7,824 bases of DNA from Gammaproteobacteria bacterium (GTDB lineage Bacteria; Pseudomonadota; Gammaproteobacteria; Pseudomonadales; UBA7434), in contig JAJRPK010000470.1 in assembly GCA_024280785.1 (NCBI GenBank), forward strand, positions 1-7,824, in the 5' to 3' direction. A program made the translations under genes and the position numbers. Below, piece by piece: positions 5,615 to 7,824 of this stretch (positions are counted from its first letter, which is position 1; every line of letters starts with the position of its first letter). The notes below the pieces were generated by a model, which searched no databases, was not told the DNA's origin, and was given only the letters and a program-made list of their open reading frames with translations.

Positions 5615-6604
5615 ATGGATCCAGCACTGAGTTTACTGTCTAGCCCTTTATTGTGGGTTGCCCTTATTATTCTCTATACCCTGCAAAAGGGTATCCATTT
5701 TGTCCCACAAAACCGGGGCTATGTTATTTACACCTTCGGAAGGTACGATAAAACCCTATCCGCCGGTTTAAATTTCATTGTACCCTTCGTCCAAACCGTC
5801 GTCGCCGACCGCAACCTAAAAGAACAATCACTAGATATTTCGTCACAAACTGCCATCACCAAAGACAACATTTCACTGGCTATTGACGGTATTTTATTTA
5901 TGAAGGTCACCGACGCGGGAGCAGCGACTAACAATATTTCTGATTACAAACTTGCCGTCACTCAACTGGCCATGACTACAATGCGTAATGCCATTGGCTC
6001 GATGGAGCTCGACGACTGTTTTCAAAGCCGCGACAAAATTAATGCGTCGATTCTAACCTCCATGACCGAAGCAACTTCACCCTGGGGCGTTCAGGTGACA
6101 AGATATGAAATAAAAGATATTAGCCCACCTCAGAGTATTCGCGAAGATATGGAAAAGCAAATGACCGCAGAACGGGAGAAACGGTCGGTAATCCTTACCG
6201 CAGAAGGCGTAAAGTCTGCAGCTATAACAGAGGCCGAAGGATTAAAGGCGGCAAAAGTGTTAGATGCCGAGGCAGAAAAAGCAGAAAAGGTTCTAGCGGC
6301 TGAAGCTCTAAGAGAGTCGCAGATACTCGTAGCCACCGGCAAAGCTGAAGCAATAAGGCTGGTCGCAGAAGCTGACGCCAATGCCTTGTCTACCGTCGGC
6401 AAGGCAGCCGCAACGGAGGAGGGTCGATCAGCGGTGACTCTTACTTTGGCACAGGATGCCATAGCGGCTCATCGCGCCATAGCTAACGATAGCACGGTGG
6501 TACTTACCGACGGTAAGACCAGCGATAATATCGCCAATACAGTCGCTCAAGCCATTGCGGTTTCCAGCAGTCTAAACTTACCCGACAATAAGTCTCGAGG
6601 CTAA
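5615..6604 (+). CDS. qmcA: SPFH/stomatin-like membrane protein, QmcA family
   Basis: 329 aa, slightly longer than E. coli QmcA (about 305). One N-terminal membrane segment (about residues 7-23) is followed by the SPFH/band-7 domain (about 28-190). Recognisable QmcA blocks are VPQNRGYVIYTFGRYDKTLS, LDISSQTAITKDN, GSMELDDCFQSRDKIN, EATSPWGVQVTRYEIKDISP and MTAEREKRSVILTAEG. From about 183 to 265 lies an Ala/Glu/Lys-rich coiled coil with repeated AEG/AEA motifs, as used for oligomerisation in stomatins and flotillins. The C-terminal 60 residues are variable. Such proteins form large inner-membrane assemblies, organise membrane microdomains and modulate proteases such as FtsH. This protein's partner is presumably the NfeD protein encoded 5 nt downstream. 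ATG 5615 is the first start at the domain edge, with only a weak GATGAG upstream. Confidence 0.93.
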   Translation: MDPALSLLSSPLLWVALIILYTLQKGIHFVPQNRGYVIYTFGRYDKTLSAGLNFIVPFVQTVVADRNLKEQSLDISSQTAITKDNISLAIDGILFMKVTDAGAATNNISDYKLAVTQLAMTTMRNAIGSMELDDCFQSRDKINASILTSMTEATSPWGVQVTRYEIKDISPPQSIREDMEKQMTAEREKRSVILTAEGVKSAAITEAEGLKAAKVLDAEAEKAEKVLAAEALRESQILVATGKAEAIRLVAEADANALSTVGKAAATEEGRSAVTLTLAQDAIAAHRAIANDSTVVLTDGKTSDNIANTVAQAIAVSSSLNLPDNKSRG

Positions 6605-6609
6605 ACCTT

Positions 6610-7080
6610 ATGGACATTGCTCAGTATTTTTTAGACCATCACGATAAGATTTTTTATGTTATTGCCGGTGTTAGCTTTCTTATTGAGTTAACTCTAATAG
6701 GTTTAGGTGGCCCATTATTATTTTTTGCTATTGCCAGTTTTATAACCGGAGTTCTTATTAGCTTTGGATTAATTTCTGGCTGGCAAATGGAATCCTTTAC
6801 CGTAGGTTTATTAACCGGCATAACGGCATTACTCTTATGGCAACCGCTAAAGAGGTTTCAAAATACTGGCGGCGGCCACGACACCAGCAGCGATATGATT
6901 GGTCAGCAAGTTCTAACCAGCAGCGAAATTTCGACCATCGGCGGCAGCATTCGGCATTCGGGAATTGATTGGAATGCACGACTTTCAAGGGATTCCGCTA
7001 CCGATAACATTCCCACCGCCACTCTTTGCATTATCGAAGCCGTAGAGGGTAACGTTATGATCGTGGGCCCGATACGATGA
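6610..7080 (+). CDS. Short NfeD-like membrane protein (YbbJ type)
   Basis: 156 aa, close in length to E. coli YbbJ (about 150 aa), the usual partner of QmcA. Three hydrophobic segments (about residues 14-31, 34-55 and 62-78) include the Gly-rich GLGGPLLFFAIASFITGVL typical of NfeD membrane regions. A soluble C-terminal OB-fold domain (about 96-156) starts at MIGQQVLTSS and ends TATLCIIEAVEGNVMIVGPI, with GIDWNARLSRDS in the middle, matching the NfeD1b beta-barrel pattern. It lacks the N-terminal ClpP-like protease domain of long NfeD proteins, as expected for the short class. GAGG at 6597-6600, inside the end of qmcA, is a good Shine-Dalgarno for ATG 6610. The stop overlaps the next start (ATGA). 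It is expected to bind and stabilise the SPFH oligomer. The exact biochemical role is unknown. Confidence 0.88.
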   Translation: MDIAQYFLDHHDKIFYVIAGVSFLIELTLIGLGGPLLFFAIASFITGVLISFGLISGWQMESFTVGLLTGITALLLWQPLKRFQNTGGGHDTSSDMIGQQVLTSSEISTIGGSIRHSGIDWNARLSRDSATDNIPTATLCIIEAVEGNVMIVGPIR

Positions 7081-7454
7081 GCAACGAGAGCATCCATATC
7101 CATCACTATAGCATCGTAGCTCCAGCCAATGTTCTGAGCGATGTCATTACATTCTACGATCAAGTATTAAGCTTAAAACCGGGCTTTCGTCCTGATTTTG
7201 GCATTGGTGGCGCCTGGTTATACGCTGAAGATCACCCTATTCTTCACCTAGTGGAAGACCCCGGCCGCAATGGAGAAAAATCAGGATACTTTGATCATGT
7301 TGCTCTACGCTGTCATGATTTACCGGCGACAATTGCAAGGTTAGAGAAAAATAACATCCCTTACAGCCAGCTTGACAATAAAGAACTTCATCAGCTGCAA
7401 CTGTTTTTGACAGACCCTGCAGGCACATCGATTGAGCTAAATTTTCAACTTTAA
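7077..7454 (+). CDS. VOC/glyoxalase-fold small metalloprotein
   Basis: 125 aa, a single two-module vicinal-oxygen-chelate domain, a cytoplasmic fold used for lyases, dioxygenases and resistance proteins. Module 1 runs from HIHHYSIVAP (candidate ligand H10) to HPILHLVED (H57). Module 2 runs from YFDHVALRCHD (H74) to TDPAGTSIELNF (E120). These four positions (H10, H57, H74, E120) would form the metal site, resembling the H/E set of glyoxalase I and related enzymes. DPAGTSIELNF is the standard VOC ending. The substrate cannot be told. Length and sequence look more like a generic VOC protein than a true glyoxalase I. The start codon overlaps the NfeD stop by 4 nt (ATGA), so translation is coupled to the SPFH/NfeD pair, an uncommon arrangement. 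No strong Shine-Dalgarno of its own is visible. Confidence 0.87.
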   Translation: MSNESIHIHHYSIVAPANVLSDVITFYDQVLSLKPGFRPDFGIGGAWLYAEDHPILHLVEDPGRNGEKSGYFDHVALRCHDLPATIARLEKNNIPYSQLDNKELHQLQLFLTDPAGTSIELNFQL

Positions 7455-7545
7455 TCAGAAACTTCTACGCAATCTCTCAGCTTATAGCGACACATGCCTT
7501 AAATGATTAACTGAAAAAAGATACCCATAAAACGGTAAATGTAAA

Positions 7546-7583
7546 TCTCACCCTTACTACTATGGCAAGTAGCAAGGGTGAGA
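7546..7583. terminator. Long stem-loop after the VOC gene
   Basis: TCTCACCCTT (7546-7555) pairs with AAGGGTGAGA (7574-7583). After one A/C mismatch the stem continues with CTACT/AGTAG around a 6-nt loop, a 15-bp stem in total. It lies about 90 bp after the VOC stop in the convergent intergenic region. No U-run follows on the plus strand, so it may act as an RNA-stabilising or Rho-associated 3' structure rather than a classic terminator. Confidence 0.5.
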
Positions 7584-7615
7584 CTGCTGCTTCGCTAGAC
7601 TTCTCTTTACCTGGC

Positions 7616-7641
7616 GCGGGAGCTGTTTTCCAAGCTCCCGC
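7616..7641. terminator. GC-rich hairpin in the convergent region
   Basis: GCGGGAGCT (7616-7624) and AGCTCCCGC (7633-7641) form a perfect 9-bp stem with loop GTTTTCCA. This is the most stable structure in the window. It is followed within 20 nt on the plus strand by a T5 tract (7660-7664), but with another small hairpin between. It is probably part of a bidirectional termination region. A dispersed REP-like element is the alternative. Confidence 0.5.
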
Positions 7642-7642
7642 T

Positions 7643-7672
7643 CCTAACGAAGTATTAGGTTTTTCTCCTAAT
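7643..7672. terminator. Bidirectional terminator candidate with three complementary segments
   Basis: CCTAA (7643-7647), TTAGG (7655-7659) and CCTAA (7667-7671) permit two mutually exclusive hairpins. The first is followed by TTTTT (7660-7664), which suits plus-strand termination of the qmcA operon. The second, ATTAGG-N7-CCTAAT (7654-7672), lies 32 bp after the minus-strand hmp-like stop and could serve that gene, although its minus-strand U-run is absent. Confidence 0.5.
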
Positions 7673-7704
7673 AAAAACAAACCACATGAAACAGACCGTT
7701 CAAA

Positions 7705-7824
7705 CTATATTTGAGTGGTCGGGCCAAAGACCTCATGGTGCAATTGCTCGTCGGTAAAACCTAACTTATTCAATATAGCCTTTAATGCCGTCATAAAAGG
7801 CTTGGGACCACAAAAATAGACATC
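7705..7824 (-). CDS. hmp: Flavohemoprotein-like (nitric oxide dioxygenase) C-terminus, partial
   Basis: Only the last 39 codons and the TAG stop are inside the window. The start lies beyond the right edge. The translation reads DVYFCGPKPFMTALKAILNK, then LGFTDEQLHHEVFGPTTQI. The CGPxPFM motif is the NAD(P)H-binding C-terminal signature of the ferredoxin-reductase fold, and H-x-E-x-FGP at the end matches E. coli Hmp (IHYECFGPHKVL). Hmp detoxifies nitric oxide to nitrate using its globin, FAD and NAD(P)H domains. Without the globin domain in view, another FAD/NAD oxidoreductase of this fold cannot be excluded. The gene converges on the qmcA-nfeD-VOC operon, with a stem-loop-rich 250-bp region between. 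Confidence 0.72.
   Translation of the reverse strand, partial: DVYFCGPKPFMTALKAILNKLGFTDEQLHHEVFGPTTQI

Noticed and set aside
6130..6462. 110-codon minus-strand open frame inside qmcA
   Set aside because: It is antisense to the Ala/Glu-rich coiled coil. Stop-free antisense frames are expected there, and the product is compositionally biased (Ala/Ser) with no family resemblance.
6903..7163. 86-codon minus-strand open frame across the NfeD/VOC junction
   Set aside because: It overlaps two well-supported genes on the opposite strand and resembles no known family.

Overview
The window looks like chromosome from a gammaproteobacterium of moderate GC, probably marine or aquatic. This rests on the similarity of the gene products to ElaA, FbpABC (FutA-type), QmcA/YbbJ and Hmp, and on a Fur-box-like operator. 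The genus cannot be read from the sequence. No mobile element, CRISPR array, tRNA or rRNA was seen.

Left half (1-4330, minus strand): a ferric-iron ABC importer in the order fbpA (binding protein, 3251-4330), fbpB (fused double permease, 1557-3179) and fbpC (ATPase, 434-1567), followed 36 bp later by an ElaA-type GNAT acetyltransferase that runs off the left edge. fbpB and fbpC overlap by 11 nt. fbpA is separated from fbpB by 71 bp. FbpA carries a lipobox, so it is probably membrane-anchored. A Fur-box-like palindrome and a promoter candidate lie about 120-170 bp upstream of fbpA, so iron repression of the cluster is likely.

Middle (4331-4790): a divergent intergenic region with the fbp leader (short AAAGCG-type repeats), the fbp promoter/operator and a 17-bp direct repeat. 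It leads into a plus-strand HAD-family hydrolase gene (4791-5426).

Right half (5427-7454, plus strand): after a gap with three inverted repeats comes a compact three-gene operon. It comprises a QmcA/stomatin-like SPFH protein, a short NfeD partner (5-nt gap) and a small VOC/glyoxalase-fold protein (4-nt ATGA overlap). SPFH plus NfeD is a well-known membrane-microdomain pair. The VOC gene is the unusual addition.

Right edge (7455-7824): a 250-bp convergent intergenic region full of stem-loops, then the last 39 codons of a minus-strand flavohemoprotein-like gene.

I found no convincing wholly new system. The best leads are the lipoprotein FbpA with its Fur-controlled leader, the acetyltransferase attached to the iron operon, the VOC protein coupled to SPFH/NfeD, and the overlapping hairpins at the convergent junction.
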